A stretch of 64,000 bases of DNA from Apostichopus japonicus. Its lineage: Eukaryota > Echinodermata > Holothuroidea > Aspidochirotida > Stichopodidae. The notes under the pieces were generated by a model. It was not told the DNA's origin. It ran no database searches and saw only the letters and a list, made by a program, of their open reading frames with translations. Position 1 is the stretch's first letter, and the number at the start of each line of letters is the position of its first letter. A program made the translations under genes and the position numbers. Shown here piece by piece: positions 1 to 13,700 of this stretch. The stretch covers positions 14,650,611 to 14,714,610 of the forward strand of contig NC_092576.1 of assembly GCF_037975245.1 (NCBI RefSeq), written 5' to 3'.

Positions 1-1
1 G

Positions 2-119
2 AGCACCTCCTTCACTTTGACTGGTCTCAAAGTAGAAGGAAATTACAGCATCCAATTGACACTGAAGAGGGCTGAAGAAAAATGTTGCAGAAGTAAAGAA
101 ATTTACTACTTTGTCCCAA
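2..119 (+). CDS. RPTP exon: end of an extracellular beta-sandwich domain
   Basis: Open reading frame entering from the window edge, ending at a consensus GTAAGT donor at 120, in phase 1. It encodes a segment with [15 protein letters not shown], the Tyr-centred strand pattern of a fibronectin III or Ig-like domain. Phase 1 matches the next exon, as is usual for shuffled extracellular domains. Confidence 0.6.
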
Positions 120-3100
120 GTAAGTTCGTTAATCTTACAACAATTTCGTAAAATTAATTAACAAGCCCTAAATCATATGTCTGGGTCGCTTATTTGGCAG
201 CTTTCAAAAGTTGATAAATTTTTATCAAACAAAAGGAAAATAATATAGCGATTCAGTATTATTCGTCAAGGAACTGCTGGCTATAGTCAGTGTCTTTAAC
301 TGGTTGATTTAACGTTACTACTCTTTCGACAATTGCAAGCTGAACTGATTTTGAGAGGCCGTTCCGAATAATACAAGAATATAATGCATAATTGGGGTGT
401 GATGTGTAAGTTAGTTTTCTAATCACTGACATCATGATTACACAATATTACCAACACAATTACTTCATGATTGTTTATTGCAGTAACGATCCTTTCGTCC
501 GACCTTACACCGATTTATAAATTTACTTCATATTTTTAAGTCAAGTTTGATGTTATTATGTTATTGTTGGGTTTCGCTTGAAATGCGTTACAATATAACT
601 GTTTGCAAAAGCTGATGTTCACGATTTATTTTCATTCTTACTAAATTTGTAGTGGCTTTTGGCTTTTTTTTCAGAACTTCCAGAATACCAAGCCGCCCCA
701 ACTGTCTCTTATGTTAGCTCAAATTCACTAACAATTAACTGGCCGGCATGGGATGGCGTCATTGGGACTCCTCCAGTAAGTGAATATAGGTTACTATCCA
801 AGCTGTCGGAGAGCGGCGATTGGCCAAGTACCTTTAGCAGAGTCAATGCAAGCAATGATCAAGATGAATATGCTGTGATAATGACACCACTTGAACCAGA
901 CACAGAATATGACTTCATGGTTGTAGCTGTGAGAGAAGGGCCAAATGGGGATGGACCACCCGGTCCAATCTTAAAAAGGGTGAAAACAAACTCGCCTGGT
1001 AAGCAAATAACCTCCTTACTGATTCGACCGACATTGAACTTGATACAATTATTTCACAAACTTTTTCGTCTACGTCCAACTTTGTCTAAACGTTCACAAA
1101 CATTATCTTGTGCTGTAGTTACTGCAAAATTATGTGTTGCAGTAATACATCAACAAATATTTACATTAACTTTTTCTTCTTTTCTGCAATTAAACTATAT
1201 TGAAACACCTTTAATTTGTTAACCCATATATCAAATCGTTACTATGGAAAGGTGTCTGTGTATCATTCGTTTGGTATTGGTATCATTGCAACGTTACACT
1301 GTGAAACAGTCGTATCCGGCCAATGGTGGTCACAATGGAAACATCATTATATACATCCGAAATTGAACGAACAACTAAACAAAATCACAAGTGACTAAAA
1401 CTATAAGTTCTAACTACAGTACACGTAGGTATAGCAAGGTCAAGGGCTGGGAGAGTGGATGGTTAGAATGGTGTGACATTGCTGCTGGACAGAATGAATG
1501 AGAGTAACACAGAATACAAAGGAGATGTATAGTTCTTAATATAGTGAATATTACAACAAAGAGAAGAAACCCTCCTCCTGATATTGATGGACATGATCTC
1601 TTTAAAGAAGGTAGACATATATAAAGAGACGTCGATATTAGAATAGTCAGCCGATTCACACAGAGATTACAGTAACTAATGTAAATCTTAAAGTTGTGTA
1701 CCACAGTAAATACAGGATTGTGCTGACAAATCTGATAAATCGGTAGCATGTGCTATTGTGTTCACAGTAAGATTTGAGGATATTTTATTTCCAACAAATC
1801 CCAAACAACTGGATTTTTTGGAATTACACATATCCTCAGTTCTAACTGTAATTCTAATAGCACATGCTACCGATTTATAGCACGATTTAGTTTTTACTGT
1901 GGTACAAAACTTTAAGATGTACATTACTGTAGTAACTGTGTTCTCTATGTGTATCGGGTGGAATAGTACACTCACCAGTTCTATTAGGGTACATTGTGTA
2001 CGCAAGTGTACGTGTATAGTACAGTAAAGATGATGGTATAATATATGTTTTACTTTCCTCCTAGTTATTGATTTTGTCAAGGCTTCAGAGCCAAAATCTT
2101 AAATCGAATCAATATTAAACAAAACGTTCAGGTGCATACCTACAAATATTCTATTTGCTTAGGGATATATTATTCATTTTAATGGTCTATGTACAAGTTA
2201 AGGTATCAAATGCAATTATTGTAAACTTGTTTGTTTTCTTCTTTAGGATCCGTTGGATTAATTGTCGGTGTTACAATTGGTACGGTCTCACTCGCAATCA
2301 TTGCTCTTTTTGCAGTTTACGGGTGAGTTACTCAAAACGTTGCCAATGCCATTTGTTACGTTATATTTTCATCAAAATTGAAACCTGTTTTTTTTCTTTC
2401 TTCTCAAGAATATGGAAATATCAGAGATCTACATCCAAACCTAAAACCGTAGAACGACAAACAAACGACTCAAAAGGTAAGTTGTGAGTTTCTTGGCGAT
2501 TTTAATGAAAGCTGTCTACATATATATAATGCCAACACAAGCTGCCCTGTACTATTGGCCTTATAACTGTTCTATTATATTTACCAATAGTAGTACTATC
2601 ATATATGTTTTTTCTATATCGGGAAAAACTAACACCGTTCATATATAGCAAGCATATATCTTGTTTTTTTGTTGTTGTTACATTTCTCGCTTTAATAATT
2701 TCATGGTTCTGTTCACCATTATATACAATGAAGATTGTTTTTCTTTTCCTGCCTCGGTTCACATAATGTTCACATTATTAATAAATTTAGGCACGTAGCA
2801 TAAATACCAAACCGTAAATGTCTAATCAAAACGAGATTCTTTCCTTAAGGTTAAATTCCACGTTTTTTCAATAATCATTTAATAAGTACAGAGTATTTCA
2901 TGAGTGAAAAAAAAGTTGATTTGCGATGACCCTATACTATAAAGCATCGTTGATATGAAAAAAAAACTCGTTTTGCCAATTGAACATAAACAGTACGATG
3001 TTCACAATGGCTTAAACTTTTAGAACAATTGTTTATGATATACAAAATACACGCGTGAAATTGTAATTTCTTAGACCAACTGCTAAAAAACGGGGTATGA

Positions 3101-3675
3101 TTGTTTAAACCAACTGCATTATTGGTTTGGTGTTTTCATTCTTACAGAGGTAACAAGCGAAGCCGCTTTTGACTATGAAAATGTGAGCAAAGATAGTGGG
3201 CATACCAACTTGGTACGCTATGTTCCTTCTAAGAAACACAAGGAATGCACGCTGTCAGCAACAGGAAATGATAACGCCATTGATGGATATGAAGTTCCAT
3301 CTATCCATATTAGTGAAGGCGCTCAAGCAAAACAACAAATCAACAAAGATGTCCAAGTGTCGAAGGAAAAGCCAACTACGTACCAAAACAGTTCTGATGA
3401 TGAATTTTCTCTTAGACAACCGATGGCAATTTCTAAGTTTCCGTTGTTCATGAGAAGTTCTACTGCTAAAGAAATGATATCGGCTACCTTTAAGGTGAAG
3501 ATAAATACATAACTCAAAAATGGTCGTTGATTACCAGTAAGATATTATGAATAAAGGTCTTCGATGAGAAATTTAAACTAGACAAGGAACTGTTACTAAA
3601 ATACAATCGCCCTGTCTATATTTGATGATCGGTTTGTTAGTATGGACTTAACATTAAAGGATGATGATCAGTATT

Positions 3676-3763
<88 letters not shown>

Positions 3764-6700
3764 CATACTTTAATATCATAACAACATGATGTAGTCCGTT
3801 GGTTAAATACTAAACTAAAATAAGTAGCTGTTGTCCTTCTGGTTTATAGGAAGGTATAACAATCTGTAATTTAGGTGTACTTACCGTTGTCGTGAAGCCA
3901 GTTGCTGCGATAGTTACACAATGTTAACAATAGCTTAAACTTGACAATACGAACTCATTCACTCATCAGTCTACACCTTTTTCATTCAAATTACATAAGG
4001 AATCTTCAGTTCATCATATGCTGATTTGAATTAGTCTTTGCATGATGATGCTCGATATTTTGTTCACTTGTAGTCACAAGAAAAGGTACTTCATCACATA
4101 AAAGCGCTTGATTGAAATTATTGTTAATATAAATAATGGATAGAAATATGCCCATTGTTGACATATCTTGCTCGTTTATTATACATGCATAAAGAATGTT
4201 GTCATTGATAGTGTAAAACAGGACCACGTGTACCTTAAAGGGATTTACACAAGCGATTATCAGAGACATGCAGCAGCCAAAGTATTAATAGACTAACGGA
4301 AGATATAATTGTTCTCAGCAAGTAGGAGAAGAGAAAAACAGACACATAGAATATGACAAAATAGATACAAATACTACTGTCGTGTAGAACCAAAATTCAC
4401 GCGAAACTAGACTAGTATTTGTGAACGTATACGATAGTTTGACATAAGTCGTCACTCTCTGAGAATAATAATAGTATTGTCACTTTTCCCAATAATCGTG
4501 CCCTTTGAACAAGTGAATTATCACCTAACTTAAAACATTATTTTCACTTTCTTTTAGCTATGAGGCAGTATTTATTATAAGTCAGTACTGTAACTTATTA
4601 TTTTTGTCTTTATGCTCAGCGTTTAGAAGCAGTAAGTCCCAGCACAAATGTCAGCTCATTCTCTGGGACATCCCCTGAAAACTTGCACAAGAACAGATTT
4701 GGAGATATTGTACCATGTGAGTACCTCAACGAGGAAGAACCGATTAATGAAAGCTGCATGTCCCCAATAAACTAGGCTGTTACAAGAAAATAACCAATCA
4801 CATGCATAAATGTTCATCGAAACAACGGATTTCTCATGGATAGTTGTCATAATGATTAAACTAGGGTGACAATTCTGTGCACGCCGTGTCAGTGTAACTT
4901 GTCAAACATTTCATTAAAGGTTTAAATTGATGCCAATGAATATGACAACAATGTATTATGTATTCGTTAGTCAGATGATGAACTTCGGGATTAAGGCAAG
5001 GCTTCAACGTTGACAACAAACTTAGGAAAGCAGAATAGTAAACATGTGAAAAATATCAAAAATGGATTGTCAGACACAAACTAAAGTATTGAGAATAACT
5101 AATATCTTCTCTATGTAGTCCATTTAATGTCATATTACAACTTCCCCTCACAGTGGACAACCATCGACCTTTGCTGAAATCCATGTGTCTCACTCAGGGA
5201 GGAAACGATTACATTAACGCTTCTGTCGTGAATGTAAGTTTTTTTAAATAATACAATTCAGTGCTTTAAGTTCAAGGTAAGGCGAGAAATACATTTTGGT
5301 TAGTTCGGTAGTCAAACCAGTGAGATCAGGATAATACGTCCTGTACACTGCCCACCTGAGCTATACGAGCCGCGATTGCCATTGCTGTGTAGGAGATTGG
5401 TTTGCTGGGATCGCAACCACATGTATCCAATTGGATATATTTAAAAAAAAAACATTGACGAGAGCAACTAATTCTGTTAAAAGCGGAACGATTCTTCTGA
5501 AGTATTTTTCATCTTTTTAAATAACTGCAATTAATAACAAATTTAGGAGGTCGAACAAACCGGTGATTGTTTTGGGGGAATACGCAAAGCGCTATATTTG
5601 AACTAATTTGTTTTTAAATTGCTTTCTCTTCAGATTTCTGGATTGAAACAAACCTTGATTATGACACAGGCACCTTTGCCGACTACTGTTGAAGACTTTT
5701 GGCGACTCGTGTTTGATTATCAATGTCAGACGATTATTATGTTGAATGAGGCGGACTCCGAAAATCATGTAATTTTTTCAAATATTCTACTTTTCTTAGT
5801 ATAACTATTTCTCGCTTCCAACGTTAGGGTACAGAACTGTTAGTACAAGTCTCTTCTGGTGTTTTCCATTGCGTTAATAACATTGGAACAATCATTTGTA
5901 AGTTCAATTCACTGTCAATATTTGATATTGTATCATAACACAGGATACTATCAAATATTGGCCAGAGGTAAACGACATCGAGATCGGAAAAATGACAATA
6001 TCCACGTGCCCCATTGAGAAAAGACAGCTTTATACAGTCCATGAATGCAAGGTTGCCCACCGATCGTATAGGGTAAGACACTACTATCCTCATACATTAT
6101 TTGTATTGACTAGCTTTACTACTAATGATTATTTGTATTTAAAACTAACCTTAAATCGAAAGAAACCCTCCTAAAAAGCCATACTGTTTCCAAGTTTTTC
6201 GTTTTGCTTTCAGGAATCTATCAAGGTTAAACGATTTATTCTAAACAACTGGCCAAAGAGTGGTGATAGCTTAATACCGCTTATAAATTTCATCGCAGCT
6301 ACAGGATTTGGAGATCGTGGTGCAACATTAATTCATTGCATGTAAGTTCTTAATCTGGTATTGAAGGTGTTAACAGTTACATAAACATGCAAATCATATC
6401 ATAATTGCTTTCGGAGAGAACAATTATAACAAAATAAGTAATAATTGTACAACTTATATGAAAAAGTAAAACAGAACACTTTTTGCAGCAGTATAAATCC
6501 TAAGGCTAGCAGTACGACTGTCTCAGTTTCTCTAACTTGATGATCCTAACTACACACAATATTTGTTTTACATAATATGGTGCTGTATTATGCTACTTGA
6601 TCATATGACATCAGTAACAAAAAACTTAGACTATATGTGATTTAATATTGTAGAATCTAAATTCTTTCCAGTATCAACTTCTGTTCTCATTTCAACTTGT

Positions 6701-9700
6701 CTCTGTTTTTTTCATTCGAAAGTATGATCGTTAATGTGACGAAACGAGCGAGCTTAAACCGTCATTTTCTCAATATCTCTATAATTAAACACAGATAGAT
6801 GTCATGGAATGATTCATTACCATTTTCAGTAACCGAATCCAATGTTGACGGGTCATTAGAATATGTATGCTATGTTTGGTACATGTAAACGTGCGCCATT
6901 AAGTATTCCTATGTAGTTTGCTGTTTTTGTAAAAAATGACAATTTTAAGTTTGATATTATCTTATGTGTTTGGTCGCAATTTTAGAAATGGTGAATCCGA
7001 ATCCACTAGTCATTCAAACTGGGATACTATGTGTGGTACATGTAAACGTGCGTCATGTATTCTCCCTAAGTAAAATCAATGTATAATTTGATAGTTTCTT
7101 ATGTGTTTTGGGACAACTTTGTTTTGCAGAGATGGCGCATCCAGAAGTGGAATTTATGTGACTGTTTGTTCTGAGATCAACAGGATAAAAAAGCGACAAA
7201 CGATACATGTGTTCGACACTGTTAAAAATATGAAAGTGAGCAACCCCAATGCGATTCGCACAAAGGTATGTCGTAACATCAATATAATATTACGATAATA
7301 CAGTACACATTAGCTTCAGAAGCCTTTTCTGGTGCTTGTGAAAAGAATAATGGCCTACTAACATCACCATGTAACCTCCCTCCTCTACCAAACATTTTAA
7401 TAATATAAACTCCGCATGCATGGCATTGTATAGAGTTATCCATTCCTATTTACATAATAAACATAACAGCTGAAAACATTGAAAACTAATCAATTTCCAG
7501 AAATAAAATTGAACAGGGTATCCTTATTTTTTTTTCAAATAAAGTTGGCCAATATCCTGCCCGATATTGTTATCAAATACTATGGGAACTGTTTATGTTC
7601 TGCAAAGGAAGACCAGATATGGAGTTTCAGTTCAGTGGTTAACGTCGGTGTCTTTCAATCTTAAGGTCCCGAGTTCGAGTCACTCCAAGATTAATGTATA
7701 TCGTGCAGTTACAGAGTTGTTGACAATTGACAATTCATAATTATGGACGTTAATTAACTATGAATGTAAGAGACTGACTTCACTCAGCTTGCGGCATTGA
7801 TAAGCCAAATGAGGCTTCTTCGCAAGTTCCTGTTGCAGGAGGATCTGAAATACATACAACCATACATATACCTGCCCTTCTTCAACTCAGACGCCAGTTG
7901 AGCTGCTCGAATGCGAATGCGAATAACCAAGATAAGGACGTTACGTTAAGATGATAACATTGGTCAAATTTAAAAACCCACTTATTTGTAGACTATTTAT
8001 TGTCATGCATGTTCCTTCAAGTATGATTTTACCCATATTTACCCATAAGTTTAAATATGTCTTACAAAAGGAAAAATTTGAGTGACTTCTTTTGTTTGTC
8101 CAGCTAGTGCATAGTTTTTAATGTATTCACCTTTACAATATTTAAACTCTCTTGCATAAGGTACTTTTAAGGTTAGCTGAAGAGTCCTGAGTCGAGACAT
8201 CAATGTTAACAAATTATATTTTACCAACGAATTTCTAACAGATTTTAGAAAGCACCATATTCTTTAAACATTGAATTTGCCATTTCTTGGCAGTATCCAC
8301 TGTAATAATGCCAATTATTTTGCACATACTCATATCATTTGCTCCGACATAGTTTTTAAAGAGTTAGTGTGAACTTTGTGCTGAAAGTTATGTCAAACAT
8401 TAGGTCACGTTGATGTAATAAAATGCTAATTTATAACGACAAAAAAAAAAAAAACTGGTGTCTCATACACAATTACTTTGAAATATACAAATTGTATTTA
8501 TCAGTGTAAAATAGTGTTTTACATGATTTTATCATTACTGTATCTGTAAGGTCCAATGTTACTAAAGCAGTTAACATATGATGAGGTAAAATCAACAAAA
8601 TACTATTGATAAATACAACAGCTGAGATATGATAGAGTAGGCCTATACGTAATTTTGTGTGACCAGGTCCAAAATTAATCAAACTACAAGTGATTGTAAG
8701 GCATTCATTCTACTGAAAGTTTGCTTGGAAGTTTATTTGATAAAAGACAAAGCTTCCTGGCAGCCAATTTGTGAAGAATCTAATACAAAGGCATACAGAT
8801 AATGCGTCCTGTTGTTATGTCATCACGTTTTCATGTAGCTATAAACTTACGTTTCCTGTTTTATTTTCTTCTCATATCTAAATGTTTGACGTAATTGTTA
8901 ATTTTATTTTTGGCCTTTACCAAACTTTGACAAAAGTTTCCCAAATATTACCATATCAATTTACCAATAAATAGTTAAAAGTTGCCCAAATAGTTTATGG
9001 TTGTTTGGTTAAATGTAGATAAAATATTATTAAACAAACCGTTGGGTAAACCATTAGACAACTGCGGTTGAGAAAATATAGTTGGCTGGATACGTAAGTG
9101 ACCCGTGTTTTTTTTTTTAAAGAATGCACGCATTCACTGGTAATCCCTTCTTTGCACATTTAATGAACAGAGTTTCCGAGATCACTGTATTACTAAATCG
9201 GTCATTGATGGTGACAGGTTCTGGAATTTATATTCGTTACAATGTAGTTATCCCAGTTGTTCTAATTTTTGTGTAGCATTTCAAACGTGTCATTCGAAGA
9301 CACCTAGTATTTCATCTCCAACATACACGGGAAAAAGACACGCATTTAAGTTATCGTAAGCACAGTCCTTGGATGTTTACGTCTTGCTTACGGTCACCTT
9401 AAACATCGGAAACCCGTACATTTTGGAACAACGCGTTTACGATGTGTTTACGCATCCGTAAACATTGTAAACACGGAACAACAGATTTCCGTTACGTTTA
9501 TGACAACTTACATATCGGAAGTTAATAATTACTTTCGTATTTATTAAAACTTATTTCTTCTACACGTTTACGTTGACCTTAATCTCGCCACGAAGAAATT
9601 TACGACAGGATTACGATTATCTTACACATCGGAAACTCGGAGCATAGATTCAACGCGTTTACAACAAACTTACGCCAAACTTAAGCATGACGTTAACGTT

Positions 9701-10667
9701 GATTGTTCCATGAAATAAAACACTGGACACAATTCTCATGTCAATCTTTCCGATAATGATATTACCCTGTGACTGCATCTCATGAACAAAATTTCAACAT
9801 TTACGTTGGCTGAAACGAGTGCAGTTAAAAATTTACTGTATATTTACAATTAACTTACAAATACCCAAATACGTTCATTTCAGCGTTTACGTATTGATTA
9901 CGAAATCCTTAAACGTCAAGTTTAAGTTATTTTCGTTCACCTGAAACAGGCACAGTACGGCATGTTTAGGATATACACGTCGGAAATTCCGAAGCATGCA
10001 CACCACGGGATTACAGCATGATTACACCAACTTACGCATTGCGTTTACGTTGAATGTAATCTCCACTGAATTCGGAATTTACGGGAAGATTAAGATTCAC
10101 TTATGCGTCGGAAATTCCAGGGCATACACATACCACGAGTGTCAGTACAGCATGATTACATCAACATCGCTTACGTTGACTCAATAAAGATTCGGAATTT
10201 AAGAGATGATTAATATTAACTTAAGCGTCGGAAATTTCAAAAAATACACAGAACGTGATTACGGTATGATTACAACGCCCATATACGTCACATTTAATTT
10301 ATACCGACGGGTAATTTTTACCGAGACAATCATCTGCCTATTCGGTTCATTATATGTTCGTCTGTAATTATTGCATGCTAAAGTACTTGCTAGAAGTTTT
10401 CAAAAAGGGAAGTTTTTAACTCTTCCAAAGTGTTCTCTTGAAATTCTAGTAAATGGACATACAAGATGACTGAATGTCCAGTGAGGTAAATTTCCTTCAG
10501 GGTGCACGTGGTAATATAAAAAAGTTAAAGGATTTGACCAAAGATGACCATATTTGAATATCTGATATTGTTCTAATATAGCATATATCTTTCAATGTGA
10601 ATGTGCATGGCTTGCACATACATACAACCATATGTACCTCACAATGTATTTCTCATACTTTGTTCAG

Positions 10668-10736
<69 letters not shown>

Positions 10737-13700
10737 TTATATATATATATATTTATATATATTTATATGCAGCCGTCAAACCAACAAAACTCCTCAAGCT
10801 AATTCTATGAGAGTGTCAGCAAAGTTCCTCGTGGTTGCTCATTTTGGTAAGTTACGTAATTCACGTTGCGGGTCCTCGATCATAATACCTCAACAAACAG
10901 CTCACCATCAAAAAGAATTAAGTTTGGCGCTATGGCATGACTGATCGATATTTTTATTCCTACCGCTGGAATCATGAGAAAACAGATGAGAAGACACATA
11001 CCCGTTCTCTTCATCTGTCTGTCTAACTTTTTTATGTATAATTATTTATGTGTTAAAGTAAGTTGGCCTGACGTTTTTTATTATTTATTATTATTATTAT
11101 TATTTATGTCCGATTAGTATGGTACGTGTTTGGTTTATCTGCTTCTTGATGCATATGCAGATACAACAATGAAAATACACGATACGGCCTGCCTTATACT
11201 GTATCAAACAGAACAGTGCATGCAATTGGTTTGTTGTAGAGAATTTGTGAAACCGCAATGAACAACCCTCATCTGTTGATCAGGGAGGTGATATTTTGGA
11301 CCTCCCTGAACAGTCGCTGTTCATCCTCCAATCAAACGACAGCAAAACTAGCATGAAAAAAACGCGCTTGTTTTCAAACGCGGGCAAAGCTGCTTACATG
11401 ACAACAGGAGGGTTAATAATGTGACCGCGAATAGCGTACGAAATGTATGGCTGACTAATACCAGGGAGTTGCATAACAACTCCCTGCTGATACTATTTAC
11501 GTTTGAAAGTAATAGTATACTCTTACTGAATTAACGTCTGCTTTCTTATTGTTCTTTGTTTTCTTTTCACACGGGGAGGTTGTTTTCTCCTTTGATAATT
11601 TTCGCACACGTATCAGCGTTTGCTATACATTCTCTTACACCCCATTAAGGGAGTATATGAACTGGAAAATTTCCAAAAGGATGGCGATCCTCCTGCGTTA
11701 ATGTGCTTCCTAGCCAATTACTAGTTAAATCAGGGAGTTGTAACTCACCTGTTAAACAATCTGGCTATAGGTCGAGTCGTGAGCATGAAATGATGGGTTA
11801 ATGCCTAGAAAGCCACAGTTTTAGGGTAACATTAACAGCTCATATGTATAACACTGCTACCATTATGTGCACATGTATATAACACACTTATAGGGCGGTG
11901 ATCCTGAAAACATAACTTCAAAGCTAATACTTGCCCGTTGAGCAATTTGTCGGTGGCTAAATGGATGAAAGGTAGTCTGCATATGCCACAAATTATAGCA
12001 CCCATATATAACTGCAAGAAGTTTACAAAAATTACCTTCCAGGAGGTCTTTACTTTCCAAATTGTTCTCATACTTTCTAAATTAAAGACATAAAATGACT
12101 GAATGTTAATTTCCTCAAGGGTGGTAATACAAATACAATATATATTTTTTTTGTATCAAAGGTGACCATATTTGAATACCTGGTATATTAGGGGCCAAAA
12201 CAGCAAACCTTTGGAGCGGGATATACTGGTTTTGTATTGGGGTGTAAAATCTAAACAATTGCAAGTAAAAGATTCAAAGTAAAGAACATACTTTACCAAA
12301 CACGTTTTACGAGGTACAAAGTATATATTTATAAATTTGTAGTTAAGACGGTGCACTCTTTACTGCAGGAATGCGACAACTTAATAAAGATTTTGCTCTC
12401 CCTTTCCTCTCTCATTCATTGCTGCAAATGTTTCTGTTGCAGCGATAGAAAGCAAGTGTAAATAAATGACACATGTTGACGCCAGAAATGTGTTCCACGT
12501 TCATTTCTATTGAAAATGTTCTATTGTAGATAATGTTATTGAACTCTGAATTCAAACATGGAAACGTTTTACAAACATTCACCTCAAAATTAGTGGAACA
12601 ATGCCACGAAGATTAATATATAGAATGAAAAACAACTTGTAGGTAGGGCCTATTGCTTACCGGCTAGATACAGACGTAACGATTAAAATGAACATATACA
12701 ACGTGTACTGCACGCAGCCGCGTACACTATACACACACATATATACATATGATCCGTATTGTGCCACGCTTAGGGAATTGTGCCCACGCTTGGGAAAGTA
12801 TGATTGGAATATATTAGGCTAGTTGTCATAAAACCTGTTCTTAAATTTAACAATTTGGAAGGCTTTACATCATGTACAAACGAGAAGGCCCCATGAAAAA
12901 ATGCAAGTGAGACAAAAGCCTATACATCATATACTTTCTTATATTCTCTTTCAAACACTCCGACCCCCCCCCCCCCCCCTCTCACCCGTTTAATTTTCGA
13001 AGGTGTTTACGTTGCTACGGGAGAAGTTTGGGTGTCCAGTTAGGTTCAAACTTGTTATATGCAACTAATATAGGTTATGTAGAAGGATTAAAGTATGCTG
13101 TATTGGCCCATATATGCCATATATTCAAAAATGGTCACCTCACCCTGGTCAATATTCTTAAACGGTTATATTACCTCGTTGGAAGAAAAATTACCTCACT
13201 AGACATTCAGTCATCTTTTGTGTTCATTAAGAATGTCTGAGAACAATTTGGAGAGCGAAGACCTCCAAGGAAAGTATTTTTTTGAACATTCCTAGCAATT
13301 ATTGCAAGTTAATTAATTTGCGGCCATTACAGTCCACAGATACAGTCTCAGATACAGACATATGTACGATTAACATATATACATAGACAACATATGTATA
13401 ATGTACGCAGCCGCATACACTACACATATACATATTGGTTAACATGCATGTGTGACAGTAACTTTATTGTGCCCATGCTTTGCACTATTAAAGAAGCCTT
13501 TATATTAGAATCCTCTTTCCGACACCCGGCCCACCCCCCCCTGACACATATACATATTATTGGTTAACATGCATGTGTGACAGTAACTTTATTGTGCCCA
13601 CGCTTAGGAGAATTGTGCCCACGCTTGGGAAAGTATCACTGAAATATAGTAGTCTTCACAGAAACTGTTCGAAAATTAAGCGATTTAGATGGCATTAACA

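Noticed and set aside
2155-2487. 110-codon frame spanning the transmembrane and next exons
   Set aside because: It reads the transmembrane exon in the wrong frame; the spliced frame gives a clean membrane helix and correct phases.
10597-10944. Frame of 115 codons with long Tyr/Ile runs
   Set aside because: It is a translation of the AT array; no codon-level evidence outside the repeat.
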